DNA of 50,668 nucleotides from Bacillus sp. FJAT-27245 (GCF_001273955.1 NZ_LIGI01000001.1:1859758-1910425), one strand, 5' to 3'; shown: positions 1 to 7,444, counted from the first letter of the stretch. Notes: generated by a model from the sequence alone, not told the origin. A program made the numbers and translations.

Positions 1-35
1 AAAATAAAGAAAACAAAGATTTCGGAGGTACATAT

Positions 36-380
36 ATGGAATTTTTTAAGTTTGGAAAAGAGATAGCTCAAGAAATTGGTAATTATAACTCTGTATCTGC
101 TTTCTATTCAAAGTTAATGAAAACAGAAACACCTACTAATATAGGTTTTATTAACATAGAGCAAGGCGGAGTTGTTGGATACCATAAAGCACCCGTACCC
201 CAGCTTTTCTTAGTGGTAGAAGGCGAGGGATGGGTTGAAGGAGAAGACAAAAAAAGAATAACGGTAAAAAGTGGTCAAGGAGTATTTTGGTATAAAGGTG
301 AAGGACATATTAGCGGAAGTGAAAAGGGATTAACTGCGTTAGTTCTTCAATCTGAGGAATTGGAAAACCCATTAAAATAG
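36..380 (+). CDS. small cupin-domain protein
   Basis: The product is a 114-residue single-domain protein. The ATG at 36 follows a good Shine-Dalgarno (GGAGG near 25). The central part, from residue 50 to 105, has the alternating glycine and short beta-strand pattern of a cupin barrel: a G-Y-H-K segment near residue 49, a V-E-G-E-G-W turn near 62-67 and a G-Q-G-V-F-W strand near 80-85. The substrate is unknown. Stand-alone cupins of this size are often small-molecule or sugar binding proteins or isomerase-like enzymes, but no complete metal-binding motif is obvious. The gene stands alone and is followed directly by a dispersed palindromic repeat. It is the first of a series of single small + strand genes that are each followed by such a repeat. 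The function is not assigned. Confidence 0.7.
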   Translation: MEFFKFGKEIAQEIGNYNSVSAFYSKLMKTETPTNIGFINIEQGGVVGYHKAPVPQLFLVVEGEGWVEGEDKKRITVKSGQGVFWYKGEGHISGSEKGLTALVLQSEELENPLK

Positions 381-408
381 AGATTAACAAGAAGGTTTTA
401 TTATCCAT

Positions 409-504
409 CTTGTTGAACTAACGGGTGCGATGATCAAGGAAGGATTACCGCCCTTTTTTGTTGAAGTTCTTATTGAACAAACGGTGCAGTTTAGTTAAAG
501 AAGG
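409..504. repeat. dispersed palindromic repeat, copy 1 (units A+B)
   Basis: Two tandem units lie here. Unit A (409-443) begins CTTGTTGAACTAACGGGTGC and closes with CAAGGAAGG. A spacer reading ATTACCGCCC plus a T-run follows. Unit B (468-504) begins TTCTTATTGAACAAACGG and closes with AAAGAAGG. The unit ends are imperfect inverted repeats (CTTRTTGAAC versus GTTCAATAAG in the best copies). The same two-unit design recurs near 2983, 4611 and 5289, and single units occur near 964, 2654 and 5778. Confidence 0.85.
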
Positions 505-537
505 AATTACTCAGTTACTAATAAAGGAGTGTATCAT

Positions 538-918
538 TTGATAGTGCCTGTTCTAAAAGATATTGAAATATTAGATACTCAAACTTATCATAATGGCCTT
601 GGGTATAAGGCGACCGCTTATATTTCAGAAGAAAATGATCTGGGTGCTGATTGTTTTCATTTTCGAGTGATTACATTTAATGATCTAACACAAATCATAA
701 AGGATAAAAGAATATTCTACGGAAGGGCAACGATTTTTGTTGATGAACTTAACTTGGACTTGGTTAGGAAAGAAATTGAATTAATTCTTAAAGATTGTAT
801 ACGTACTACCTGGGAGGAAGTTGCTGGAGCTATTAATCGTCATTTGAGTTGGGAATATGATAATATTCAGTACGAAACTCTTGATGAAACCTTGAAAAGG
901 CTAAATTTAAATGAATAA
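538..918 (+). CDS. Imm8-like immunity protein
   Basis: The protein has 126 residues from the TTG at 538, which sits eight bases behind the AAGGAG at 524-529. An in-frame GTG at 529 overlaps that Shine-Dalgarno and is an unlikely start. The protein is acidic and small, with the order seen in Imm8-type immunity proteins of polymorphic toxin systems: a D-C-F-H-F-R-V strand near residue 43, a Y-G-R-A-T-I-F-V-D segment near 63, and a helix with W-E-E-V-A near 95 followed by a W-E-Y motif. Immunity proteins bind and neutralise a matching toxin C-terminal domain in the cytosol. No toxin gene is adjacent, so it looks like an orphan immunity gene. Repeats lie on both sides. The family call rests on pattern memory and is moderate. 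Confidence 0.55.
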   Translation: MIVPVLKDIEILDTQTYHNGLGYKATAYISEENDLGADCFHFRVITFNDLTQIIKDKRIFYGRATIFVDELNLDLVRKEIELILKDCIRTTWEEVAGAINRHLSWEYDNIQYETLDETLKRLNLNE

Positions 919-963
919 TTTCTGGGAGTTTAGCGTTCCTTCCCTTCACATATGGATGGCAAT

Positions 964-1000
964 CCTTATTAAGCAAACGGGGCAGTATTGTTCAATAAGG
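964..1000. repeat. dispersed palindromic repeat, copy 2 (unit B)
   Basis: A single 37-base unit that begins CCTTATTAAGCAAACGGGGC and closes TTCAATAAGG. Its ends pair as an imperfect inverted repeat. It lies between the Imm8-like gene and the next gene. Confidence 0.8.
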
Positions 1001-1035
1001 TTAAATTTAAACCTTAACCAATTGGAGGGAATGTA

Positions 1036-1575
1036 TTGCTAAAGGTTAAATACGAGATATTTGAAGATTATAAGGAAGAACTCAAAGGGATAGAACTGTC
1101 CAAATTTGATGAAGAATATCATCAGATTTACGGTCTTTTTACTATAACTATTGGTGAACAAGACTTTATTCCCTATCCTTCAGGCGATATTCCATTGTCT
1201 GCAAAAAAGTCCTATTCTGAACTACTTCTTTCTCATTTTGAATTATTAAATGAAGTGGTTAAGTTTTTGTCAGAATATGATTATGTTGCTTTGAAATATA
1301 TTGAAGACAGTTGGAGTTGGTTAGAGTTTGTTAAGATGGAAGGCGATTTAGTCAAAATAAGTGAGCTGGAATATGAAATAGACTCACTGAAGAGCCTTGT
1401 AAGTACAGATAGTACCTTACTAAAAGGAGCTAAGTTCGGCTCTATAAAAGAAGTTTCAGTTTCAAAAGAGGAATTAGTTAAAGAGATAAAACAAACAACC
1501 AAATTGTTTACTGAAGAAATAAAATGCATTAATCCAATGTTACTTAAATCAAAGTGTTTTAGTAATGTGTTATAA
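1036..1575 (+). CDS. hypothetical protein
   Basis: The protein has 179 residues. TTG at 1036 is the start, six bases behind GGAGGG; an ATG at 1031 runs straight into a stop in its own frame. The protein is soluble and acidic, with no signal peptide or membrane segment. It has an aromatic-rich centre (S-W-S-W-L-E-F near residue 97) and a long C-terminal helix rich in lysine and glutamate. I do not recognise the family. Size, charge and its place after an Imm8-like gene in an accessory array would fit another immunity-type protein, but that is only context. About 140 bases of weakly structured sequence separate it from the next hairpin. Confidence 0.55.
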   Translation: MLKVKYEIFEDYKEELKGIELSKFDEEYHQIYGLFTITIGEQDFIPYPSGDIPLSAKKSYSELLLSHFELLNEVVKFLSEYDYVALKYIEDSWSWLEFVKMEGDLVKISELEYEIDSLKSLVSTDSTLLKGAKFGSIKEVSVSKEELVKEIKQTTKLFTEEIKCINPMLLKSKCFSNVL

Positions 1576-1721
1576 ATTCCAGCTCGATATTTTGATAACG
1601 GGCGAGAGAGTATGTTACTACCTGGACGGAACTTCATATACGAACTAAAGGGACAACATTCCTGTAATAAAGCTAACTTTGTGAATAAATGTACTTAAAC
1701 ATACTGGTGCGAGAGAACAAA

Positions 1722-1742
1722 AGCAACGCCGAGAGCGTTGCT
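1722..1742 (-). terminator. rho-independent terminator of the recombinase gene
   Basis: A perfect 8-bp stem (AGCAACGC / GCGTTGCT) closes a 5-base loop. Read on the minus strand it is followed by TTTTG, so it ends the recombinase gene that stops at 1750. The + strand side has only a weak T-tail, so it may also act poorly in that direction. Confidence 0.75.
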
Positions 1743-1749
1743 TCTATGC

Positions 1750-2589
1750 TTAGAAATATTTTTGGTAAAATTCCTGCCTTAGCCTTCCGCTCAGCTGAGC
1801 GTAAATTCGTGTGGTTTCACTCTTCTCGTGTCCCAAAAGACTTTGTATGACTTCAACGGGGGCTCCGTTATTCAACAAATGGGTTGCATAGCTGTGTCTG
1901 AGTTGATGAGGATAAATTTCCTTATTTATGGCCGCACGAGCTGAGATTCGTTTGATGACATATCTCATTTGGGCAATACTCATCCTATGTGGCAGCCGCT
2001 CAGTCACAAATATGGCAGGATCCGTATCCTGGCGACCTTCAATGTACCGTTTAAGCCAGATTTCGGCTCGTATATTAAAATAAACCTCACGTTCCTTGTC
2101 TCCTTTTCCCCTGACAATTGCAGAACGATTGGACCAATTAATGCAATTACGTTCAAGCGAAACAATTTCCCCGATCCTACATCCTGTTGAGAACATAAAT
2201 TCAAACAAGGCTTTTTCCATCGGGCTAACACACGCTTCACGCAGAAGTTCGATTTCTCTTTCGGTCAGGAACTTCGGGATGCGTTTTCCGACCTTGGGTT
2301 CCTTTATCTTAGCTGCGGGGTTATGAGGTATATGGCCTTCTTCGTGGCACCAGCGAAACAATGATTTCATAAACCGTATCCTGTGTGCCATACTGGATGG
2401 CTTTAAGGCCGCCGCTGATTGATTAAGGTATTCCTTTAAATTTTCTGTGCTAATGGTGCATATTTCTGCATCCTTGAAATACAGAGCAAGCAACCTTGCC
2501 TGAATGCCATAGGCTTTGATTGTATAAGGGGAAAAGCCCTCGATCCGTTTGTCGGCTGCGTATGTTTCCCACATCTTTGATATTAACAA
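1750..2589 (-). CDS. tyrosine recombinase / integrase (XerC/D-like)
   Basis: The protein has 279 residues from a TTG at 2589 behind AGGAGG. It cuts and rejoins DNA at specific sites through a covalent 3'-phosphotyrosine. All catalytic positions are visible: R138 in T-G-C-R-I-G-E, K162 in the G-K-G-D-K turn, H228 and R231 in H-Q-L-R-H, H254 in L-L-G-H, and the nucleophile Y263. The N-terminal hundred residues form the SAM-like core-binding domain. The length is close to XerC/XerD and to integron integrases. I see no extra insertion between H228 and the earlier box that would mark it as a true integron IntI. It is the only minus strand gene in a row of + strand single genes separated by palindromic repeats, which makes it a candidate for moving those genes. 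It could equally be a remnant of an unrelated mobile element. Confidence 0.9.
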   Translation of the reverse strand: MLISKMWETYAADKRIEGFSPYTIKAYGIQARLLALYFKDAEICTISTENLKEYLNQSAAALKPSSMAHRIRFMKSLFRWCHEEGHIPHNPAAKIKEPKVGKRIPKFLTEREIELLREACVSPMEKALFEFMFSTGCRIGEIVSLERNCINWSNRSAIVRGKGDKEREVYFNIRAEIWLKRYIEGRQDTDPAIFVTERLPHRMSIAQMRYVIKRISARAAINKEIYPHQLRHSYATHLLNNGAPVEVIQSLLGHEKSETTRIYAQLSGRLRQEFYQKYF

Positions 2590-2653
2590 CCTAATTCCTC
2601 CTATTTATCTTCTCTTTTAAAAGGAATTATTGCCTGGTTTATCGAAATATAGA

Positions 2654-2688
2654 CTTATTGCACTAAAGGGGCAGGTATGTTCAATAAG
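2654..2688. repeat. dispersed palindromic repeat, copy 3 (unit B)
   Basis: The unit begins CTTATTGCACTAAAGGGGC and closes GTTCAATAAG. The arms CTTATTG...CAATAAG form an inverted repeat. It lies between the recombinase gene and a small membrane protein gene. Confidence 0.75.
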
Positions 2689-2734
2689 AAGAATTAGAAT
2701 ATTATGGTTTATGTATTTTAGGAGGCGATTTGTT

Positions 2735-2935
2735 TTGAGAAAAATAGGTGTTCTTTTAGTTGGATTATCCTTATTAACTTTATCTGTAATTATGGTTCTA
2801 TCGGAAGTTACTAAAGCTATATATCATACCGCACAAAGTTATGGTTACGACTCTATTTCTAACTTTGTCTATGTACTAATAGCTATTGTATTTTTAATAG
2901 GTTTAATATCAATTTTCATCAAGAAACAGGAGTGA
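2735..2935 (+). CDS. small two-helix membrane protein
   Basis: The protein has 66 residues from TTG at 2735, about nine bases behind AGGAGG at 2720-2725. The reading frame is open further upstream to about 2630, but that part lies over a repeat copy and has no Shine-Dalgarno. Two hydrophobic segments are visible, residues 4-24 and 46-62, with a short polar loop and a basic C-terminus. There is no recognised family. It is probably an integral membrane protein of unknown role. A repeat follows. Confidence 0.55.
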   Translation: MRKIGVLLVGLSLLTLSVIMVLSEVTKAIYHTAQSYGYDSISNFVYVLIAIVFLIGLISIFIKKQE

Positions 2936-2982
2936 CTTATTCAATAAACACCGAGCGAATGCCGTACAAGGGTTTCACCTTT

Positions 2983-3077
2983 CCTTGTTGAAGTAACGGG
3001 TGCGTTGATCCAGCAGGATTAACCGCCTTTTTTGTTGAATTCCTTATTGAAGAAACGGGGCAGAATAGTTGAATTAA
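2983..3077. repeat. dispersed palindromic repeat, copy 4 (units A+B)
   Basis: Unit A (2983-3017) begins CCTTGTTGAAGTAACGGGTG and ends CAGCAGG. The spacer contains TTAACCGCC and a T-run. Unit B (from 3042) begins CCTTATTGAAGAAACGGGGC and ends near GTTGAATTA. A partial arm (GACTTATTCAATAAAC) lies at 2932-2947 just after the upstream stop codon. Confidence 0.85.
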
Positions 3078-3145
3078 TTATGAAAACAAAAATTTAAAAA
3101 TGTTGAAATGGTTATATGTGGAAAATTATGAAGAGGTGATGTTTT

Positions 3146-4573
3146 TTGAATAAGCTCGACAGAGAAAATATAGGATGGTGGTATTTGCCATCGAATCCAA
3201 CCGAAAGGTTAACAGGAACTTTAACGATAGATGATGATAATGTTTGTAAATTAAAGATGGCTCATAATTTTGGGGGCTTATCAGGAATAGGAGTTAATGA
3301 GCTACCAATAATCCATGGTGTTTTGTCAAATGGAAAGGAAGTTACACTTGTAAACTCAATAAAAACAAACGAACGGTGGGGATTCCCAGGCTTTCCTGTA
3401 TCCGTTTGGTCAAGTAGCCTAGCCGTTATTGGTGGACTATATAATGAGGATAAAGATATAGCACTATCAGAAATAAAAGCTACGTATGAATCTTTAAATT
3501 TATGGTTAAATAAAAGGCCCTTTGAGATTAATGCCAGTCCCGCTTCATATGAGGTATTTATGCATTACAAGATGCCTGATGTGATTAAAGTTGAAAACAG
3601 CAACTTTAATATTGAATTCACCTATAAGGTGAACAGTTCGGGTGACCTCTATAGTAAATTTGAAGTTATCCAAACAGAATTCGTGAGGTTTATATTTAAA
3701 GAAAAAACGCATTATAAGGAAGGTATTAACGTAGTGGATGATTTTTCTAACTTTTTAACCCTGTGTATAGGGAAAAACGTTAATTGTGGAAACTTTTTTG
3801 CTAAAGATATTCAGGGCAAAGACATCATCCTATTATTGAAATCACAAAAGGATAATTCAGAAACAGTAAAAGACCATGAAATTATTATTAAATTCTCTTT
3901 CATTGAAGATTCATTTGAAACTTGTATACAAACATGGAGTGCAAAAAAAGAATTGTTAGAACCAATTATTCATTACTTTGTTGAAGCACATGAAAAAGGC
4001 TTTCATGTACCAATGTCATATCTTAAAGTAGTACAAGCATTAGAAGCCTTTTCGCGAAGAATGAGAAACAATAAGATGTGGTCTGAGGAAGAATTTGAAG
4101 AAATGATTGAAAGAATTACTTCCCAATTGCAGGATGAGGATGATAGAAAACTTATCTCTGGAATAATTTCAAACGAACCTAGATTAAGACAGCGATTGAA
4201 CGAAATTCTTTTAGAAGTTAACGATATTTTTGAAATTTCATCCAAAAATAGAAAATCTTATATAAATAAAATGGTGAATACTCGAAATTATTATACCCAT
4301 TTCGATGAAAGTTTAAAAGACAAAATCTTTAAAGTGGAAACGATGTATTTCATCACAAAGTATTTGAAACTTGTATTACGAGTGCTTTTATTAAGGGAGT
4401 TAGGAATAAATAATGACCTTATTAAACAGCGAATGAGTGATAATCAAGAACTAATTAGTGTTAAAGAAGGATTGGGGCTTATCCCACCTGTTGAACTTTT
4501 CAGAATAGAGGTAAAAAAAAGTACGGGAGATAATTCAAATGAAAATCATCAAGATTCAGAAGAAACTCTTTAA
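3146..4573 (+). CDS. ApeA-like HEPN-domain defence protein
   Basis: The protein has 475 residues from TTG at 3146 behind AAGAGGTG. The N-terminal part (about 1-270) is beta-rich and matches the style of the ApeA N-terminal domain, with W-W-Y-L-P near residue 7 and a G-L-S-G-I-G turn. The C-terminal part (about 285-430) is helical and contains the HEPN ribonuclease signature R-x4-H, read here as R-N-Y-Y-T-H with R380 and H385. ApeA proteins are single-gene anti-phage systems thought to act by RNA cleavage that halts the infected cell. The gene stands alone between two repeat copies. It has no membrane segments. The HEPN motif is directly visible; the ApeA label is from memory of the family architecture. 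Confidence 0.75.
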   Translation: MNKLDRENIGWWYLPSNPTERLTGTLTIDDDNVCKLKMAHNFGGLSGIGVNELPIIHGVLSNGKEVTLVNSIKTNERWGFPGFPVSVWSSSLAVIGGLYNEDKDIALSEIKATYESLNLWLNKRPFEINASPASYEVFMHYKMPDVIKVENSNFNIEFTYKVNSSGDLYSKFEVIQTEFVRFIFKEKTHYKEGINVVDDFSNFLTLCIGKNVNCGNFFAKDIQGKDIILLLKSQKDNSETVKDHEIIIKFSFIEDSFETCIQTWSAKKELLEPIIHYFVEAHEKGFHVPMSYLKVVQALEAFSRRMRNNKMWSEEEFEEMIERITSQLQDEDDRKLISGIISNEPRLRQRLNEILLEVNDIFEISSKNRKSYINKMVNTRNYYTHFDESLKDKIFKVETMYFITKYLKLVLRVLLLRELGINNDLIKQRMSDNQELISVKEGLGLIPPVELFRIEVKKSTGDNSNENHQDSEETL

Positions 4574-4610
4574 CCGTTAATTCATCGGTTGTGAGGAGAC
4601 GGTGGATAGG

Positions 4611-4700
4611 GCAAAACTAACGGGTGCGTTGTTCAGGAAGGATTAACCGCCATTTGTTGAAATCCTTATTAAGCAAACGGGGCAGTAATGTTTAATAAGG
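4611..4700. repeat. dispersed palindromic repeat, copy 5 (units A+B)
   Basis: Unit A carries ACTAACGGGTGCGTTGTTC. Then TTAACCGCC and a short spacer follow. Unit B (4663-4700) begins TCCTTATTAAGCAAACGGGG and ends TTTAATAAGG. It lies between the ApeA-like gene and the P-loop kinase gene. Confidence 0.85.
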
Positions 4701-4761
4701 AAAAACAGATTTTATATTAAAGTATTACCAGTAAGAAATAAGATAATGAATAGGGGGATTT

Positions 4762-5259
4762 ATGGAATCGAAGTTAATTATCTTACGAGGCAATTCAGGG
4801 AGTGGAAAAACGACGACTGCAAAAAACCTTCAAAATTATTTAGGTCACGGAACGCTCTTGGTTTCTCAGGATGTCGTACGCCGTGAAATGCTGAAGGTTC
4901 ACGATAGAGACGGAAACCTTTCAATTGACTTAATTCGCCAAATTACAGAATACGGTAAAGGGAAATGTGAATTTGTTATTGTCGAGGGAATTTTATATAA
5001 GTGTCGTTATGGGGAAATGCTAAATAACTTAATCCAGTTCTATAACCAAAGGGCATATATTTATTATTTTGACTTATCCTTTGAGGAAACAGTCATTCGT
5101 CACAACTCAAGTCCGAAAAAGGAGGATTTCGGGGAAGATTCTTTACGTGCCTGGTGGAACCCAAACGATTATCTTGGCGTGAATGGAGAAACAATATTGA
5201 CTAATGATATGTCACAGAATAAAGTATTGGAACTGATTTTAAATCAACTGCAAAAGTAA
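4762..5259 (+). CDS. P-loop kinase-like ATPase (zeta toxin / AAA_33 type)
   Basis: The protein has 165 residues with ATG at 4762 behind AGGGGG. A Walker A loop G-N-S-G-S-G-K-T stands at residues 10-17, right after the first beta strand. An S-Q-D-V-V-R-R segment near residue 36 resembles the substrate and lid part of small nucleoside or zeta-type kinases, and V-I-V-E-G near residue 74 is the Walker B-like strand. A W-W-N-P segment near residue 130 is a feature shared by many uncharacterised kinases in Bacillus. It probably phosphorylates a small molecule; the substrate is unknown. A partner antitoxin is not visible, so a toxin role is not supported. Confidence 0.7.
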   Translation: MESKLIILRGNSGSGKTTTAKNLQNYLGHGTLLVSQDVVRREMLKVHDRDGNLSIDLIRQITEYGKGKCEFVIVEGILYKCRYGEMLNNLIQFYNQRAYIYYFDLSFEETVIRHNSSPKKEDFGEDSLRAWWNPNDYLGVNGETILTNDMSQNKVLELILNQLQK

Positions 5260-5288
5260 TTACTCAAATTTTTTAAAATACTAATATT

Positions 5289-5372
5289 CTTGTTCAACAA
5301 ACGGGTGTGATGATCTAGTAAGGATTACCGCCCTTTTTTTGAATTTCTTATTGAACAAAACCAGCTAATAGT
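5289..5372. repeat. dispersed palindromic repeat, copy 6 (unit A plus degraded unit B)
   Basis: Unit A (5289-5323) begins CTTGTTCAACAAACGGGTG and ends CTAGTAAGG. The spacer is ATTACCGCCC plus a T-run. The following unit B starts TTCTTATTGAACAAAAC but loses the GGGGCAG core. Confidence 0.75.
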
Positions 5373-5457
5373 TTGTCTACAACAAGGATTTCAATATCCA
5401 ATGGAAATTCTGTGGTAAAAAACAGTTGAGGAAGAAAAATCAAAAGAGGTGGAGAAA

Positions 5458-5787
5458 ATGTATTGGGAGACTCTTCCTAGTTGGGTCTGGGTAATTTATT
5501 ATTTATTTTTATTTCTAACATTAGGAACTGGAATTTTGAATGTTATTCGAAAAAGAATGTTAGGTCTGTCGATTATTGTAATTGTTGTAGCCATTACTGT
5601 TCCTATTATTAGCATGTTAAACAGTGTTGGAAGAGCGGAGGGTATGAATGAATTTGAACACTTAGTTGCTCAGTTACAACATGGTGCAATTTGGTCTATT
5701 TATTCAATAATAGGTTTTCTATACCTGGTTGTATTTTGGACATTATTTTTTCTTAAAAATAAGATAAATGCCGAAGTTTCTTATTGA
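5458..5787 (+). CDS. small membrane protein
   Basis: The protein has 109 residues from ATG at 5458, six bases or so behind AGAGGTGG. A GTG at 5449 overlaps the Shine-Dalgarno and is unlikely. Three hydrophobic segments are visible, around residues 9-27, 35-55 and 78-98. There is no recognised family. The stop codon TGA lies inside the next repeat copy (TTCTTATTGAGC), so the repeat supplies the end of the gene. The function is unknown. Confidence 0.6.
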   Translation: MYWETLPSWVWVIYYLFLFLTLGTGILNVIRKRMLGLSIIVIVVAITVPIISMLNSVGRAEGMNEFEHLVAQLQHGAIWSIYSIIGFLYLVVFWTLFFLKNKINAEVSY

Positions 5788-5812
5788 GCTAACGGGTGCT
5801 TATCTTAAACAA
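5778..5812. repeat. dispersed palindromic repeat, copy 7 (partial)
   Basis: A single degenerate unit that begins TTCTTATTGAGCTAACGGGT. It overlaps the last codons and stop of the upstream membrane protein gene and marks the right end of the repeat-bearing region. Confidence 0.65.
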
Positions 5813-5831
5813 TGTGCTAATATAAAAGCTT

Positions 5832-5853
5832 AAAGCTGGCTCCGAGCTTTTTT
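5832..5853 (+). terminator. rho-independent terminator
   Basis: Stem AAAGCT / AGCTTT with a 7-base loop, then further T residues. It ends + strand transcription from the accessory gene row. The rest of the 5788-6100 stretch holds repeat copy 7 and the nested hairpin at 6013-6064; I see no gene in it. Confidence 0.6.
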
Positions 5854-6012
5854 GTGCTAATTCAACTACGAAAATCACTGCTAATTCGAATTTTGTATTT
5901 CAGAACCGAACCCGTTACAGTCATCTGTGCGGTTATTAAATTGTAAAAAAGAACTTGTATGAGGCAGTGTTAAAGGTCGTGGCTGATTTATAAATCTGCT
6001 GAATGGAAAAGA

Positions 6013-6064
6013 GGGCACTCAACAACCGCGTGTACATTGGAATCCACGCGGAAAGTAAGTGCCC
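6013..6064 (-). terminator. nested hairpin after the LCP gene
   Basis: An outer stem GGGCACT / AGTGCCC encloses a perfect inner stem CCGCGTG / CACGCGG. On the minus strand the outer arm is followed by CTCTTTTCC. It lies 36 bases past the stop of the LCP gene and probably terminates it, although the two-level fold is unusual for a simple terminator. Confidence 0.6.
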
Positions 6065-6100
6065 ATCAAAAAGTATACGGTTGGGGTTTTGGAATGCAAA

Positions 6101-7045
6101 TCAAAGATTACTATCTTCTTTTCCCAAAAACCGATCAAGCGCTTCCTTATTTTGTTCCAAATCCACATCTAGTACTTCACCGATTCCTTCATGGCGTTCA
6201 TTTGTAAAACTTCCATCTTCCGGGATTCGAAGGGTTTGTACTTTTTCACTTTTATTGGTCAGAATGTCTTTTCCAATCGCCAAGAGAGTAGCAGTGTCAA
6301 TGTCTGTATCGATGTATGTATGTAAAACTCCTAATAGATCGGGAAGCTTTGAAACACTATGTAAACTTACGGCTTCATCCTTTAATTTGGATACGACTTC
6401 TTGCTGTCTTTGCACCCGGCCGAAGTCACTTAAGCGATCTTGGCGGAACCGAACATATCCTAACAGTTCTTTACCATGAAGCTGCTGAGTCCCTTCCTCT
6501 AAAGTCATTCCGATCCCATCAGACATCTCATAGGGAATGTCTACTTCAATGCCATCGGGGATGAGGAGGTCGACTGCTTTTTCGAATCCTTTAAAGTCGA
6601 CAATCGCATAATGATGAATATCCAGATCAAAATTAGATTGAATGGTCTTTCTTAATAATTCAGGTCCTCCGAATGCATAGGCAGCATTTAATTTATGTTC
6701 TCCATGTTCGGGTATGGTTACATACATATCGCGCATAAGCGAAATAAGTTTCGCCTGATGGGTATTGGGATTATAGTGAGCAATCATAATCGTATCCGTT
6801 CTAGCTTGTTTTTCTCCCCTGGAATCACTTCCCAGTAAAAGAACATTCACTTCGTCTTGTTTACTTTTCTCCCCTTGGAATACATGCTTAGCTTCAACTT
6901 TTTTGAATGGTTGATTAACCTTTTGTATTGTTCCTTCAATAAATTGAAATACAGTTAAAAGACCAACCATGAAGATACTTAATAGAAGAAGGGCGGAAGT
7001 TACTCTCATCCATCTTATCTTTTTTCTCTTTCTTGTTTCTGCCAT
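6101..7045 (-). CDS. LytR-CpsA-Psr (LCP) family protein
   Basis: The protein has 314 residues from the ATG at 7045, seven bases behind AGGTGG; ten more codons are open upstream but lack a site. LCP enzymes attach teichoic acids or other glycopolymers from lipid carriers to peptidoglycan outside the membrane. A basic N-terminus and one membrane anchor (about residues 12-34) precede the LCP domain, which shows L-L-G-S-D-S-R, R-T-D-T-I-M, S-L-M-R-D and the arginine-rich R-F-R-Q-D-R...G-R-V-Q-R-Q-Q block. These arginines bind the lipid pyrophosphate. The gene is monocistronic. It is TagU-like in size, but which polymer it handles cannot be told. Confidence 0.9.
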   Translation of the reverse strand: MAETRKRKKIRWMRVTSALLLLSIFMVGLLTVFQFIEGTIQKVNQPFKKVEAKHVFQGEKSKQDEVNVLLLGSDSRGEKQARTDTIMIAHYNPNTHQAKLISLMRDMYVTIPEHGEHKLNAAYAFGGPELLRKTIQSNFDLDIHHYAIVDFKGFEKAVDLLIPDGIEVDIPYEMSDGIGMTLEEGTQQLHGKELLGYVRFRQDRLSDFGRVQRQQEVVSKLKDEAVSLHSVSKLPDLLGVLHTYIDTDIDTATLLAIGKDILTNKSEKVQTLRIPEDGSFTNERHEGIGEVLDVDLEQNKEALDRFLGKEDSNL

Positions 7046-7444
7046 ACTTGCACCACCTAGGCTACTAATAATCAACTAACAAAATAAAATAATAAGCGAT
7101 CTTCAATTTTAATTGTCGAAATCAAAAACTGAACTGGTTGCCTTCTTGATAACTTGAGTTATATATTATCTCACAATAACATTTCATTTCGTGATAGATT
7201 GGATTACATTTGTTTAAAATTTCGGTAACATTACTGTTTTCTTCGGTAATGAAAGGAAAAAAGGATAGTAGGGGGATCCTGTTTTTTTGCAACAGATTGC
7301 TACCATGCTCAGTGCCTAATTTTTCAATTTTAAATCAAATCAAATCAATAGAAATCAAGACACTCAAGAATTAATCTATTTTATGGAAACGGGGCCGCAG
7401 GAGGGTTCTATCTTTTTGCCTTATACCCAGATTAATCGCTTTTA

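Noticed and set aside
1281-1637. Open frame on the minus strand over the hypothetical gene at 1036-1575
   Set aside because: It mirrors the + strand gene, has no ribosome binding site and a composition typical of an antisense shadow.
4762-5259. Zeta-type toxin of a toxin-antitoxin pair
   Set aside because: No antitoxin gene precedes or overlaps it, and the P-loop alone fits many harmless small kinases.
7385-7400. GGAAACGGGGCCGCAG resembles the AAACGGGGCAG core of the repeat family
   Set aside because: It lacks the CTTATTGAAC and GTTCAATAAG arms and has an inserted CCG, so it is not a supported repeat copy.
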